DNA from: JAWSUT01 sp033549345
GTDB taxonomy: Bacteria > Bacillota > Dethiobacteria > Dethiobacterales > Dethiobacteraceae
DNA length: 64,000 nt
Assembly (NCBI GenBank): GCA_033549345.1
Contig: JAWSUT010000006.1
Location: 1 to 64,000, forward strand
Direction: 5' to 3'
Within the stretch, counting starts at the first letter, position 1. Each line of letters begins with the position of its first letter. The position numbers and the translations under genes were made by a program. Under the pieces are notes generated by a model. The model was not told the DNA's origin, did no database searches, and saw nothing but the letters and a program-made list of their open reading frames with translations. Of the stretch, positions 16,776 through 24,816 are shown piece by piece.

Positions 16776-17192
16776 TTATTCCACCTCGCTGTCCTTTCTG
16801 TCACGGGCCAGTTTGTCAAGGACTCCGTTTAAGAACTTGGCGGATTCTTCGCTGTTAAAGGCCTTGCTGAGTTCCAGTGCCTCATTAATCGATACGGCTG
16901 CCGGAATGTCCTCCAGATAAAGCAGCTCATAGCCGGCCAGGCGCAGTACGTTGCGGTCCACAGCGGCCAGTCTTTCTATCTGCCAGTTCTGCAGATAGCC
17001 GGACATGGTCTGATCAATCTCGTTCAGATTGGCAAGCGTTCCTTCTGCAAGTTTTCTGGCGAATGCCGCAGTCTCACCGCTGACGCCGCTTTCGGCCAGA
17101 AGCTCACTCAGAGCAGGTTCCAGTTCGTTTTTTCCGATGTCATGCTGAAATAGAGCTTTAAATGCGATCTCCCTTGCCACACGCCGGCTCAT
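16776..17192 (-). CDS. nusB: Transcription antitermination factor NusB
   Basis: 138-residue all-helical RNA-binding protein that joins NusE/S10 on boxA RNA in rRNA antitermination. Diagnostic segments are REIAFKALFQHDIG near the start and ERLAAVDRNVLRLAGYELLY...AVSINEALELSKAF near the end. The position after asp23/amaP/DUF2273 is the usual one in Clostridia. Confidence 0.96.
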   Translation of the reverse strand: MSRRVAREIAFKALFQHDIGKNELEPALSELLAESGVSGETAAFARKLAEGTLANLNEIDQTMSGYLQNWQIERLAAVDRNVLRLAGYELLYLEDIPAAVSINEALELSKAFNSEESAKFLNGVLDKLARDRKDSEVE

Positions 17193-17204
17193 AATAACCT
17201 CCTG

Positions 17205-17426
17205 TTAATCGCTGTCGGGCCAGAAGCGCTGCAGCACATTCTGCAGGCCCTCATGGCGGTCAAACATTTTGCCCAGGTAAATACCCAGAGCAATACAAAT
17301 AAATAAAAGCAGGCTTCGCCAGAAACCGAAAATAATAATTGTCAGCCCGATAATCAGGCCAATCAGGCCACCCACAACTTTTCCCCAGTGTTCAGTTAAA
17401 AACTGGCGCAAAGCTTTAGTAGTCAC
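17205..17426 (-). CDS. DUF2273 small membrane protein
   Basis: About 73 residues with two hydrophobic segments (VVGGLIGLIIGLTIIIFGF and LLLFICIALGIYLG) and a charged tail. It matches the DUF2273 family that accompanies Asp23 and AmaP in envelope-stress operons. GTG at 17426 has GAGGTG 5 bases upstream and is preferred to the upstream in-frame start at 17444. Confidence 0.85.
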   Translation of the reverse strand: MTTKALRQFLTEHWGKVVGGLIGLIIGLTIIIFGFWRSLLLFICIALGIYLGKMFDRHEGLQNVLQRFWPDSD

Positions 17427-17453
17427 GTCCACACCTCTTTTCAAAAAAATCGC

Positions 17454-17987
17454 TTACCGCGGGGTTTTTACCGTATCCGTGACAACATTTTCAATCATAA
17501 CTTTGATTTCCGCCACACCACTGCCGGTGGTGCTCTCTACATATTCCTTCACAGCAGCCTGCAGTTCCGCCGTCACCTGCGGAATATTCTGGTCAGGATA
17601 GGTTACGGCCCGCAAAAAGATAATCAGTCCGTTATCCGAGGCAACAATGCGTGTTTTGGTCTCCCGGACACCCTTGATTCCCCTGGCGGCTTTGAGGACC
17701 AGGTTTTCCACCGCCTTAAAGCAAATCCGCACTTCGCCAAGCGGGCCGGCCTGCAGCAGGGTTTCCACGCACTCACTGCGGCGCAGGCTGATAACAAGCA
17801 GCAGGACGGCAGCGATTAAGACAATTGCAGCCGGCAGGACATACGCGAAATTTCCGTAGATATCTTCCAGGCTTGTCCGCAGGAATTCCAGTGGGAAATA
17901 TGCCGTGGCCACGGCGCCGAGACACAATGCGGCGGCTCCAAGAAAAAGGGCTATGACGGCCAGGTATAGTTTTTCACGAGCGTTCAT
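17454..17987 (-). CDS. amaP: AmaP-like alkaline-shock membrane anchor protein
   Basis: 177-residue protein with two N-terminal membrane helices (about 9-32 and 48-67) and a cytoplasmic Asp23-like domain ending ESTTGSGVAEIKVMIENVV. AmaP-type proteins hold Asp23 at the membrane in Gram-positive bacteria. It follows asp23 after a hairpin and precedes DUF2273. Confidence 0.88.
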   Translation of the reverse strand: MNAREKLYLAVIALFLGAAALCLGAVATAYFPLEFLRTSLEDIYGNFAYVLPAAIVLIAAVLLLVISLRRSECVETLLQAGPLGEVRICFKAVENLVLKAARGIKGVRETKTRIVASDNGLIIFLRAVTYPDQNIPQVTAELQAAVKEYVESTTGSGVAEIKVMIENVVTDTVKTPR

Positions 17988-18025
17988 CGGCTATCCATCT
18001 CCTTTTTTATGCCTGTTTTATGAAA

Positions 18026-18056
18026 TATTGAAAAGCCCCTGCCTTGACAGGGGCTT
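18026..18056 (-). terminator. Hairpin terminator/attenuator after asp23
   Basis: AAGCCCCTG and CAGGGGCTT pair around a 6-base loop and are followed by TTCAATATTT. Lying between asp23 and amaP, it would let Asp23 be made in excess over its membrane anchor. Confidence 0.7.
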
Positions 18057-18062
18057 ATGAAC

Positions 18063-18476
18063 TTATTTTACGCGGGGCTCCTCTTCTTGTTCTTCGTCTT
18101 CCTTACTGAGCCCGAAACTGACACCCTGCACATGCACATTCACAGTGGCAGCTTCCAGGCCGGTCATGGATTCGATGGCCGTTTTGACATTCTCCTGGAT
18201 TTTCCAGGCAACATCCGGAATCCGCGCCCCAAATTTGACGATGATGAACAGGTCTATGGCCGCCTGCCTGTCGCCCACTTCCACTTTGACACCTTTGGAG
18301 AGGTTTCGTTTGCCCAGCATATCGGCAATGCCCCCGACAATGCCGCCGGTCATACCGGCTACGCCTTCCACTTCCGTGGCAGCCAATCCGGCGATTATGG
18401 CGACAACATCATCGGCAATTTTAATGTTACCGAGTTCCGTCGGTATGTATTCTTCCTGTACGGTCAAAAACGCCAC
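18063..18476 (-). CDS. Asp23/Gls24 family envelope stress protein
   Basis: 137-residue alkaline-shock family protein. It contains the typical ELGNIKIADDVVAIIAGLAATEVEGVAGMTGG start and the DLFIIVKFGARIPDVAWKIQENVKTAIESMTGL core, followed by an acidic tail (SKEDEEQEEEP). It probably forms membrane-associated networks through AmaP. It has its own sigma-A promoter. Confidence 0.94.
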   Translation of the reverse strand: MAFLTVQEEYIPTELGNIKIADDVVAIIAGLAATEVEGVAGMTGGIVGGIADMLGKRNLSKGVKVEVGDRQAAIDLFIIVKFGARIPDVAWKIQENVKTAIESMTGLEAATVNVHVQGVSFGLSKEDEEQEEEPRVK

Positions 18477-18508
18477 CCCCTCGCTACAGCGCTGCTGTAA
18501 CGTTTTTT

Positions 18509-18537
18509 ATTATACCAAAAACTTCATGTCAATACAA
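18509..18537 (-). promoter_or_regulatory. Sigma-A-type promoter of the asp23 operon
   Basis: TTGTAT (18532-18537) and TATAAT (18509-18514) are 17 bases apart on the minus strand. A small palindrome (TACAGCGCTGCTGTA on the plus strand) lies just downstream. The gene starts about 33 bases after the -10 box. Confidence 0.7.
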
Positions 18538-18562
18538 TTCCATGCCATTTGTCAAAATCCTG

Positions 18563-19096
18563 CTAACGATTGTTGTGCTCGACCACAGTAATGCGGTCCA
18601 TGGTCACACCGGTCACGCTGCTGACCATCTCGGCAATCTGCATAAATTCCTGCTCACCCAACGCCTCGGACTGGACCACTACATTAACCATGCCGTCCTT
18701 GAAGAAAAAGACCGCATCCTTGTAGCCGTGCGCTTTAAGCATATTCTCTACCATCAATTCGTCTTCCATGAGTTCAACCAGGTCCAGGATCTGCTCTTCA
18801 GCCTCTCTTTTTGCCTCCGGAGATACATTTTCGTTGTTAATCATTTCGTTTAGCATTTCCTTTTCCGTAGCCCGGACACGGTCACGCTGCAGGCGGTATT
18901 CCACAAAAAAAGCCTTAAACTGGTCAATATCCCAGTTTTCCGGATCGGGCTCCGGGTCGTTGACAATGCTTGGCACATAGGGATCATCGGGTGAAACGAT
19001 ATCAATCATTTCCCTGTTGACTTCAACCAGCCAATACACGGCCACCACCGTCACCAGCAGCACCACCAGCGTAATCATCCGTTTAGACGCGTTCAT
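18563..19096 (-). CDS. spoIIIAH: Stage III sporulation protein SpoIIIAH
   Basis: 177-residue mother-cell protein with an N-terminal membrane helix (about 8-25) and an extracytoplasmic YscJ/FliF-like domain (about 115-175; MVNVVVQSEALGEQEFMQIAEM). It pairs with forespore SpoIIQ to form the channel between the two cells. It is the last gene of the spoIIIA operon. Confidence 0.95.
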   Translation of the reverse strand: MNASKRMITLVVLLVTVVAVYWLVEVNREMIDIVSPDDPYVPSIVNDPEPDPENWDIDQFKAFFVEYRLQRDRVRATEKEMLNEMINNENVSPEAKREAEEQILDLVELMEDELMVENMLKAHGYKDAVFFFKDGMVNVVVQSEALGEQEFMQIAEMVSSVTGVTMDRITVVEHNNR

Positions 19097-19111
19097 CTTC
19101 TCTCCTCCTTC

Positions 19112-19696
19112 CTACTCCATCGGCAGCACACGAATCCGGTGTGCCGGTAAATTAAGTGCCGCTGCCACTGCCAGAGTAATCTGTTCCTTAATAACGGGGT
19201 TTTCCGCTCCCTGCGCAATCACCATCACACCGGCAATTCTGGGATGCAGTTCACGTTTGACCACAGCTTTTTCCGCACTGTTATCCCGGGTGATCACCGC
19301 CTGGGTTTGGGTGGTTGTCTCTTCCACATCCCTAAGCCCCCCGGCTCCGTCTGCCTCATGCGTGCTGCGCTCTGTGGTTTGCCGGTCCTGTTCGTATTCA
19401 TAGGTAGGGCCACTTTCCAGCGTAATCAGAACGGAAACATCCCTGACACCTCTGACACGGCCCAGCCGGTCGGCCAGCTCACGTTCCAGCTGCTGGCGGT
19501 AATCACCTTTGCCTGCCACAGCCAGGGTTTCTGCGGCGGGTTGCGGCTGGGGCGCAGGACTCTGCGCCTCCGGGTTGGCGCTGACAAACATAAAGACAAT
19601 CCCCACCACAGCCAGCGCCAGTAAAAACAGTGTGGATTTCTGCGGGCCGCCGTCTTTACCCATGTCGGCAAAGCGCTGCCAAAAACGTTCACTCAC
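19112..19696 (-). CDS. spoIIIAG: Stage III sporulation protein SpoIIIAG
   Basis: 194-residue ring-forming protein with one membrane helix (about 22-40) and an extracytoplasmic part. The conserved stretch runs LADRLGRVRGVRDVSVLITLESGPTYEYE, then VKRELHPRIAGVMVIAQGA and ITLAVAAALNLPAHRIRVLPM. It builds the large ring of the mother cell-forespore channel. Confidence 0.96.
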   Translation of the reverse strand: MSERFWQRFADMGKDGGPQKSTLFLLALAVVGIVFMFVSANPEAQSPAPQPQPAAETLAVAGKGDYRQQLERELADRLGRVRGVRDVSVLITLESGPTYEYEQDRQTTERSTHEADGAGGLRDVEETTTQTQAVITRDNSAEKAVVKRELHPRIAGVMVIAQGAENPVIKEQITLAVAAALNLPAHRIRVLPME

Positions 19697-19749
19697 CAGA
19701 CGGGCACCTCCTCTTAGACAAGCCTTTCCTGTGAAATATATATATGCCG

Positions 19750-20355
19750 CTACTCATTATTTAGCACCTGCACCTCAACTTTTTGAGCAGACAGGCCCAT
19801 GGATTCCGCTATTTTCCTCTCCAGCCGCGGATCCCGCCGTGTATCTTCAGGGGTTTCCGACGACTGCGCCCCCAGCTCAATCCGGATTTTTTCCACTTGG
19901 CCCGGCCCACCGCTCTCCTCTGTCTCCACCGCCCTGGCAACAATAAATATATGCTGCGGGTGTCCAAATTCCAGAGAATTTGCGTCTTCTTCCATTTCAA
20001 CATGCCACTGGTCCACAGTAAGACCCTCCTCTGCCAAAACAGCCACAACTCTCTCCCGGATCAGTTCCCTGTAACGGTCAAGCGTCAGATCCCAGTTTAT
20101 CTGTTCCAGCATCTCCTGTCTGGCGGCCATATCAGATTCACTGACTGCCATATGCATCTCCCAGACAGGGTCAATCGCTCCGGGAACCTGCATCAGCGTG
20201 CGCAAAGGAGACAAAAGCATCAGCATCAGCACAAGCCCCACAACCATGTTCACAAAAGGGCGAAAGGAGCTCTTTGGCAGTAGAAGCTCCAGAATTGTCA
20301 CCAGGATAATAAGCACTACAATGTTGCGGACGATTTCCGAGAGCGTGGCCAGCAC
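19750..20355 (-). CDS. spoIIIAF: Stage III sporulation protein SpoIIIAF
   Basis: 201-residue protein with two N-terminal membrane helices (about 9-25 and 36-53) and a soluble domain ending RKIAESMGLSAQKVEVQVLN, the typical SpoIIIAF end. It is a channel component in the spoIIIA operon. Confidence 0.93.
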   Translation of the reverse strand: MLATLSEIVRNIVVLIILVTILELLLPKSSFRPFVNMVVGLVLMLMLLSPLRTLMQVPGAIDPVWEMHMAVSESDMAARQEMLEQINWDLTLDRYRELIRERVVAVLAEEGLTVDQWHVEMEEDANSLEFGHPQHIFIVARAVETEESGGPGQVEKIRIELGAQSSETPEDTRRDPRLERKIAESMGLSAQKVEVQVLNNE

Positions 20356-20363
20356 ATAATCAC

Positions 20364-21536
20364 CTACCTTAACATAAAGGACGTATTTGCCGCACCGGCA
20401 ATGATTGTAATCGCCAGATAAAACATCACACTGACAATGGCCACTGCGGCAAACACCAGCGCCAGGCAGTTGCCCATGGTATTGAGGGAATCGCAGAGGT
20501 TCGTCTCACCCAGAGGCTGGATCACAGCGGCCGCCAGCTTATAGATGAAAACGAGCACCAGAATCTTCAGGAGCGGAAACGCCACCAGGTAGAAAAGCAC
20601 AATCACACTCGCCACGTGCACTGTGTTTTTCAGAATCAGGGTGGCACCGGCCACGGTTTCCACCGCATCGGTGAGCATGCCGCCTACCACCGGTAAAAAT
20701 GCCCCTGTCATGAATTTTGCAGTCCGGATAGTCACCGCGTCACCCACAGACGACGCTACACCGTGAATCGACAGCAACCCGGTGAATATCGTCATGGAGA
20801 GACCCATAGACCAGACCGAAACATTCTTAAAAAGGTCAGCCAGTTTCCCCACAGTGGCCCGCGGGGAAAAATGATTGACAATAGATAAGATTGTGGTGAG
20901 ATAAATCAGCGGGAAAACAGCATCTCTTGTCAGCGTGGCAAAAAAATTGACACCAAAAATAATCAGCGGACGGAAAATCGCAGCAGATGCAAAATTGCCC
21001 AGGGAGGCCAATAGCACCAGCAGCAGCGGGATGACGGCCATTAAAAGTTCCACCATACCGTTAACAGTCTGCCGTCCCAAATTCACCGCCACGGAAAAGC
21101 TCTGCATGGCGATTGTAATCAGCGCCAGGTAGATCACAGCCTGCGTCAGTGCGGCGATGCTTTCATTACCAAACGCCTTTTCCAGGTTTTTCAGCAATGC
21201 CGCCACCACAGCCAGAAAAAGCAGTTTTCCCAGAAGGTTCAGATTAAAATAAATCTCCTTCCAGAGAAAACGCCAGAGCCCGCCAAAGACCTCCTGCAGG
21301 GAAAGCCCTTGTCCCTCCCCCGGGCGAAACCAGTGCAGCACATCCTGCCAGTGGAAGTCCGGCAGGTAATCTCCGGTTTCCTGCTGCAGTTCCTCCCAGA
21401 AGGCCTCAATCTCCGAGAGATCAATCCCCTCGGCCTGCTCCTTTGCTGCCTCGTTTGGGTCAAGCGCAAACGCACAGGGAGCCAGTGCGGCTATGATTAT
21501 GCATATCAGAACCAGGTACACTGCAATTTTTTTCAT
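20364..21536 (-). CDS. spoIIIAE: Stage III sporulation protein SpoIIIAE
   Basis: 390-residue polytopic membrane protein with a signal sequence (cleavage near CAFA, residue 24) and about six to eight later hydrophobic segments. Conserved stretches include VNGMVELLMAVIPLLLVLLAS and FMTGAFLPVVGGMLTDAVETV. It is the export-apparatus-like part of the SpoIIIA complex. Confidence 0.95.
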   Translation of the reverse strand: MKKIAVYLVLICIIIAALAPCAFALDPNEAAKEQAEGIDLSEIEAFWEELQQETGDYLPDFHWQDVLHWFRPGEGQGLSLQEVFGGLWRFLWKEIYFNLNLLGKLLFLAVVAALLKNLEKAFGNESIAALTQAVIYLALITIAMQSFSVAVNLGRQTVNGMVELLMAVIPLLLVLLASLGNFASAAIFRPLIIFGVNFFATLTRDAVFPLIYLTTILSIVNHFSPRATVGKLADLFKNVSVWSMGLSMTIFTGLLSIHGVASSVGDAVTIRTAKFMTGAFLPVVGGMLTDAVETVAGATLILKNTVHVASVIVLFYLVAFPLLKILVLVFIYKLAAAVIQPLGETNLCDSLNTMGNCLALVFAAVAIVSVMFYLAITIIAGAANTSFMLR

Positions 21537-21544
21537 TTTGCCAC

Positions 21545-21931
21545 CTACGGGATGAATTTAAGAATCGTCTCCAATACAGCCGCTAAAAGCGGCAGGGCCA
21601 TCACCAGAATCAACAGCTTTCCGGCGAACTCCACTTTGCCGGCAATCACACCTTCACCGGCATCACGGCAGATTTGCGAACCAAATTCAGATATATAGGC
21701 AATACCGATAATTTTTAACAGCGTGTTCAGATAGACAAGCGAGATATTGGCCCGGATTGTCATATCCGTCAGAAACTCCAGAACCGCTGACAAGTATACC
21801 GCCACACGCAAAAAGATGAGTATGCCTGTCACCGTGGCAATCATCATGGCAAATTCCGGTTTTCTCTCCCGCAGCACCACAGCCAGAAACGCCGCAATCA
21901 GCGCAAAGGCAACAACTTGAATGACTTCCAA
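21545..21931 (-). CDS. spoIIIAD: Stage III sporulation protein SpoIIIAD
   Basis: 128-residue membrane protein with four hydrophobic stretches and the family's IAYISEFGSQICRDAGEGVIAGKVEFAGK segment. It lies between spoIIIAC and spoIIIAE. Confidence 0.95.
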   Translation of the reverse strand: MEVIQVVAFALIAAFLAVVLRERKPEFAMMIATVTGILIFLRVAVYLSAVLEFLTDMTIRANISLVYLNTLLKIIGIAYISEFGSQICRDAGEGVIAGKVEFAGKLLILVMALPLLAAVLETILKFIP

Positions 21932-21951
21932 CGGCTACACCCCGCATCCGG

Positions 21952-22158
21952 CTAAAAGAGATTAAAAATCGTTTTAATGCTTGAGAAGAGTTCATTAATC
22001 AACTGAATCACCATCAAAAGTACAACCACAACACCGCCCAGAGTAAGCATCTGGGCCTGCTCCTCTTTTCCTGCCTGCTTCAACACAATATTGAGTACGG
22101 AAATAAAAATTCCAATCCCCGCAATCCGGAAAATAAGGTCAATATTAAAGCCGTTCAT
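21952..22158 (-). CDS. spoIIIAC: Stage III sporulation protein SpoIIIAC
   Basis: 68-residue protein with two membrane helices (MNGFNIDLIFRIAGIGIFIS... and GGVVVVLLMVIQLI). The ATG at 22158 has GGAGAG upstream and gives the usual length of about 65-68 residues; the further upstream in-frame ATG does not. Confidence 0.95.
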   Translation of the reverse strand: MNGFNIDLIFRIAGIGIFISVLNIVLKQAGKEEQAQMLTLGGVVVVLLMVIQLINELFSSIKTIFNLF

Positions 22159-22195
22159 GCTTCTCTCTCCTCTCAAGCCAAGTCTGTGTGTAACC

Positions 22196-22723
22196 CTACA
22201 AAAGCAGAATGACGACAGCTATGCCGCCCATCACGCCAAGATAGCGCCACATTCTCTCGCCGCTTTCACACTGAGCCGCTGCAGACGCCGCATGTGCCGC
22301 CAGCTGTGCTTCCGCCGCCGCCAACTGCTGCAGCTGGTTTTCCCGTCCCAGGCCGCCCAGGCCGGCGGCGGCCCGCAGCAGCACAGGCCAGTCTTCTCCG
22401 GTAAGGGCCGACTGCACTCTCACACTGGCAGCCGCTTCTCTCCAGGCGTCTGCAGCGTCTGTAACATCCGGCTCCCGCAGCCGCGCACAGGCTTCACTAA
22501 AAAATGTGCGCACCGGTCTGCCGTGCAGGCGGTTTTGTACAAGTGCAAGCGCCCGGGGCAGCGGTGTTGCCGTATAACCGATTTCAGCAGTCAAGAGCCG
22601 CAGAGCCAGCCTGAATTCTTCCAGCTCCCGTACTCTTCTTTTCATTCTTTCAGCCTGCTGGTTACCCCAGGCCGTGGCCGCCCCGATAATCAGCAGTGCA
22701 CCCAGCCATTTGACCCAAACCAT
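22196..22723 (-). CDS. spoIIIAB: Stage III sporulation protein SpoIIIAB
   Basis: About 175 residues with an N-terminal membrane helix, a long helical domain (RRVRELEEFRLALRLLTAEIGYTATPLPRAL) and a C-terminal membrane helix. It resembles GspF-type secretion proteins. The ATG at 22723 overlaps the spoIIIAA stop by one base and has GGAGGG upstream. Confidence 0.93.
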   Translation of the reverse strand: MVWVKWLGALLIIGAATAWGNQQAERMKRRVRELEEFRLALRLLTAEIGYTATPLPRALALVQNRLHGRPVRTFFSEACARLREPDVTDAADAWREAAASVRVQSALTGEDWPVLLRAAAGLGGLGRENQLQQLAAAEAQLAAHAASAAAQCESGERMWRYLGVMGGIAVVILLL

Positions 22724-23703
22724 TACAATCCCTCCGCCTGTCTCCATCCTTTGACCGCATCGCCCGTAAAAACACCTTCTACTGTCCCCGGGCCTCTTTT
22801 TCTGGAGAGCACCACAATCCGTTCAAAAAGCCGGTTCTCCAATAGATATGCAAGACTCGGCCGTTTTAGTAGCTCCACCGCATTCTGCCCGTGCGCGGTA
22901 GCCAGCACCACAGCCCCGGTGTTAACCGCCTCTTCCACAGCACGGGCATCCTCGGGCCGCCCAATTTCATCTGTCACCACCACCTCCGGCGACATGGAGC
23001 GAACCAGCATCATCATGCCCTCCGCTTTGGGGCAGCCGTCCAATACATCGGTACGCAGACCCACATCCAGCTGCGGCTCCCCCAGATAACAACCGGCAAT
23101 TTCCGAACGCTCATCCACAATCCCCACTTTAAAACCGCGCCGCCCAAGTAAAGCGTCCCCGTCGGAGATCAGCCTGGCCAGGTCACGCAGCATGGTTGTC
23201 TTACCTGCCTGCGGCGCCGAAACAAGCAAAGTGTGTCGCACCCGTCCTGTTTTTCTGCAGTAAAGCTGCGGCAATAGCGCTTCTCCCGCACCCCGGATCT
23301 GCCTGGCTATGCGGATATTCACACCGGAAATATCCCGCAGCAGCTTTACACTGCTTCCCTCCAGTACAGTGCGCCCGGCAAACCCGGCCCTGTGCCCGCC
23401 GGGCAGCGCCAGATACCCGCGCTTTAATTCTTCATCCCTGGCATACAGCGAGTATTCGGTAATCAAAACAAGCACCGTCTGCAAATCCGCACCGGTCACA
23501 ACATAGGCGCTTTGCTCCACGGCCGGCCCGCGTGGTCCGAGAAAAACTTCGCCGCGCCGGGTCTGTGCCATCAGCGGTTTACCCGCACGCAGCCTGATCT
23601 CTTCCAGACTCCCGCCCCACGAATCCTCAAGCCCCCCCAGAATCTCCCGCAAAGGCGGGGAAAGAATGGGCAGGATATTCTTTTTCCAGCTTACATTTTT
23701 CAT
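22723..23703 (-). CDS. spoIIIAA: Stage III sporulation protein SpoIIIAA (ATPase)
   Basis: About 326-residue secretion-type ATPase that powers the SpoIIIA-SpoIIQ feeding channel. It has Walker A (VSAPQAGKTTMLRDLA), Walker B-like VVVTDEIGRPEDARAVEEA and an Arg-rich EIRLRAGKPL start. The ATG at 23703 fits better than the GTG at 23715 because the predicted sigma-E start site falls near 23712. The transcript leader would then be very short. Confidence 0.95.
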   Translation of the reverse strand: MKNVSWKKNILPILSPPLREILGGLEDSWGGSLEEIRLRAGKPLMAQTRRGEVFLGPRGPAVEQSAYVVTGADLQTVLVLITEYSLYARDEELKRGYLALPGGHRAGFAGRTVLEGSSVKLLRDISGVNIRIARQIRGAGEALLPQLYCRKTGRVRHTLLVSAPQAGKTTMLRDLARLISDGDALLGRRGFKVGIVDERSEIAGCYLGEPQLDVGLRTDVLDGCPKAEGMMMLVRSMSPEVVVTDEIGRPEDARAVEEAVNTGAVVLATAHGQNAVELLKRPSLAYLLENRLFERIVVLSRKRGPGTVEGVFTGDAVKGWRQAEGL

Positions 23704-23718
23704 CGTCTTCACCACTAC

Positions 23719-23748
23719 ATCTTTATGGGGACGAGCACACCTTTATAC
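23719..23748 (-). promoter_or_regulatory. Sigma-E-like promoter of the spoIIIA operon
   Basis: The minus strand reads GTATA (23744-23748), 16 bases, then CATAAAGAT (23719-23727), close to the sigma-E pattern ATA-N16/18-CATAcAnT. spoIIIA is a sigma-E operon in Bacillus. The match at the -10 is good but not perfect. Confidence 0.6.
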
Positions 23749-23759
23749 CACCCAAAATT

Positions 23760-23822
23760 GTGACACGGGGACGGGTCCGCTGTCACACAAATAATGTGAC
23801 AAGGGACCCGTCCCCGTGTCAC
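23760..23822. repeat. 63-bp palindromic repeat, copy 1
   Basis: Begins GTGACACGGGGACGGGTCC and ends with its near complement GGGACCCGTCCCCGTGTCAC, with a middle that also pairs (TGTCAC...GTGACA). An identical copy is at 24683. It belongs to the widespread REP-like GGGGACGG-type palindromes of Clostridia. Confidence 0.9.
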
Positions 23823-23839
23823 ACTGCCAAATTAATAAC

Positions 23840-23866
23840 AAAAAAAAACGCCCTGCATTATACAGG
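23840..23866 (-). terminator. Probable terminator after the lipoprotein gene
   Basis: A short CCTG/CAGG hairpin is followed on the minus strand by GCG and nine Ts. The stem is weak, but the T-run and its position 55 bases after the stop support termination. Confidence 0.5.
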
Positions 23867-23921
23867 CCGCTTGTAAGGACGCATTTTTTACTCGGTTAGC
23901 AAATTTAAAGTTGTTAACTTG

Positions 23922-24500
23922 CTAATCCAGTTTCCCAAAACCATTGATTTTCCAGTTACGGTCTTCAAGGATAAGATGTAAAGCTGCACGCTCTCTGTTT
24001 TCGCCCAACGTCATATTAGTTAGAGCCAGCTTCTCTTCATTTGCTTGCAGTATCCTGATCGTTGACGTGTAAAGAACATAAACGCCCGATAAATCATGTT
24101 GAAAATGAGCTGTCTCAATTTGAATGTCTTCTGCCTTACTGACAACCTCCACTTCCCTAAGGTTGCCAAACAACATTTCCCATGTTTTTTGCTCAACGGT
24201 GAATTCCTGCATCGATTGCGTCAGAAAAGGCATTGCCTTATCCTCATCGATTGACCTGAAGTCTAAGGTATTCATTTCAGTTACAAACTCATTTACAAAG
24301 CTTTTAACTCGGATTACTTCCGGATGTTCCTCACTTAGATAGACAACACCGTCTCCGGATTCGTCATAAAGCACATATGGTGTTTCCGAATCAGAGAAAC
24401 CGTTGTTATCTGTCACAGGATCCGTTTTGCCACCCTGGCATCCCACAGCAAGTACCACAGACAAAATTGTAACAAAAAGGAGAATATATGTACGCCTCAT
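23922..24500 (-). CDS. Predicted lipoprotein of unknown function
   Basis: 192 residues. A signal peptide ends in the lipobox LAVGC (Cys near 21), so the protein should be lipid-anchored outside the membrane. After an acidic linker the body has one mixed alpha/beta domain with no motif I recognise; the end (NWKINGFGKLD) resembles the last strands of NTF2-like or DUF4829-type domains, which is a guess. It stands alone between two identical palindromic repeats and has a clear AAGGAGGAGG ribosome site. Confidence 0.8.
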   Translation of the reverse strand: MRRTYILLFVTILSVVLAVGCQGGKTDPVTDNNGFSDSETPYVLYDESGDGVVYLSEEHPEVIRVKSFVNEFVTEMNTLDFRSIDEDKAMPFLTQSMQEFTVEQKTWEMLFGNLREVEVVSKAEDIQIETAHFQHDLSGVYVLYTSTIRILQANEEKLALTNMTLGENRERAALHLILEDRNWKINGFGKLD

Positions 24501-24682
24501 GTTAGCCCTCCTCCTTAGAACTTTTCCATTATAACGTATTATTGCAATTTCTTCAAGGACTTTAACTTTGCATCAAACCGCGTCATCGCATTATATCCTT
24601 AGCTCTAAAGTATAAATCAACCCGCACGGGACAGGGGGACAGGCCAATTGTCCCAAAAATTATACGAAGCTTTGTTACTGAT

Positions 24683-24745
24683 GTGACACGGGGACGGGTC
24701 CGCTGTCACACAAATAATGTGACAAGGGACCCGTCCCCGTGTCAC
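24683..24745. repeat. 63-bp palindromic repeat, copy 2
   Basis: Identical to the copy at 23760-23822 over all 63 bases and in the same orientation. The two copies enclose the lipoprotein gene. The lack of any mismatch suggests recent duplication or gene conversion. Confidence 0.9.
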
Positions 24746-24761
24746 ACCGTGTCACAGTCAA

Positions 24762-24804
24762 AAAAAGGAGCGGCCCCGCCTTTTAATGGCGGGGCCGCTC
24801 TAAA
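24762..24804 (-). terminator. Strong terminator after the zinc-ribbon protein gene
   Basis: GAGCGGCCCCGCC and GGCGGGGCCGCTC pair perfectly around a 7-base loop, then seven Ts follow on the minus strand. It ends the transcription unit that finishes with the acidic protein at 24817. Confidence 0.92.
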
Positions 24805-24816
24805 CTTTTTTCTGTT

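Larger units (their letters stand above)
24501..24816. other. Gene-free interval with palindromic repeats
   Basis: About 315 bases without a gene. They hold the lipoprotein gene's upstream region, a partial GGGACAGGGGGACAGG...TTGTCCC palindrome (about 24629-24653), the second 63-bp repeat and a strong terminator. Confidence 0.7.

Noticed and set aside
18509..18531. TTGACA close to TATAAT before asp23
   Set aside because: Spacing is only 12 bases; the TTGTAT-N17-TATAAT pair is the workable promoter.
22091..23089. Long plus-strand reading frame opposite spoIIIAB/AA
   Set aside because: It is the antisense shadow of spoIIIAA, with no ribosome site and a low-complexity product; spoIIIAA is certain.
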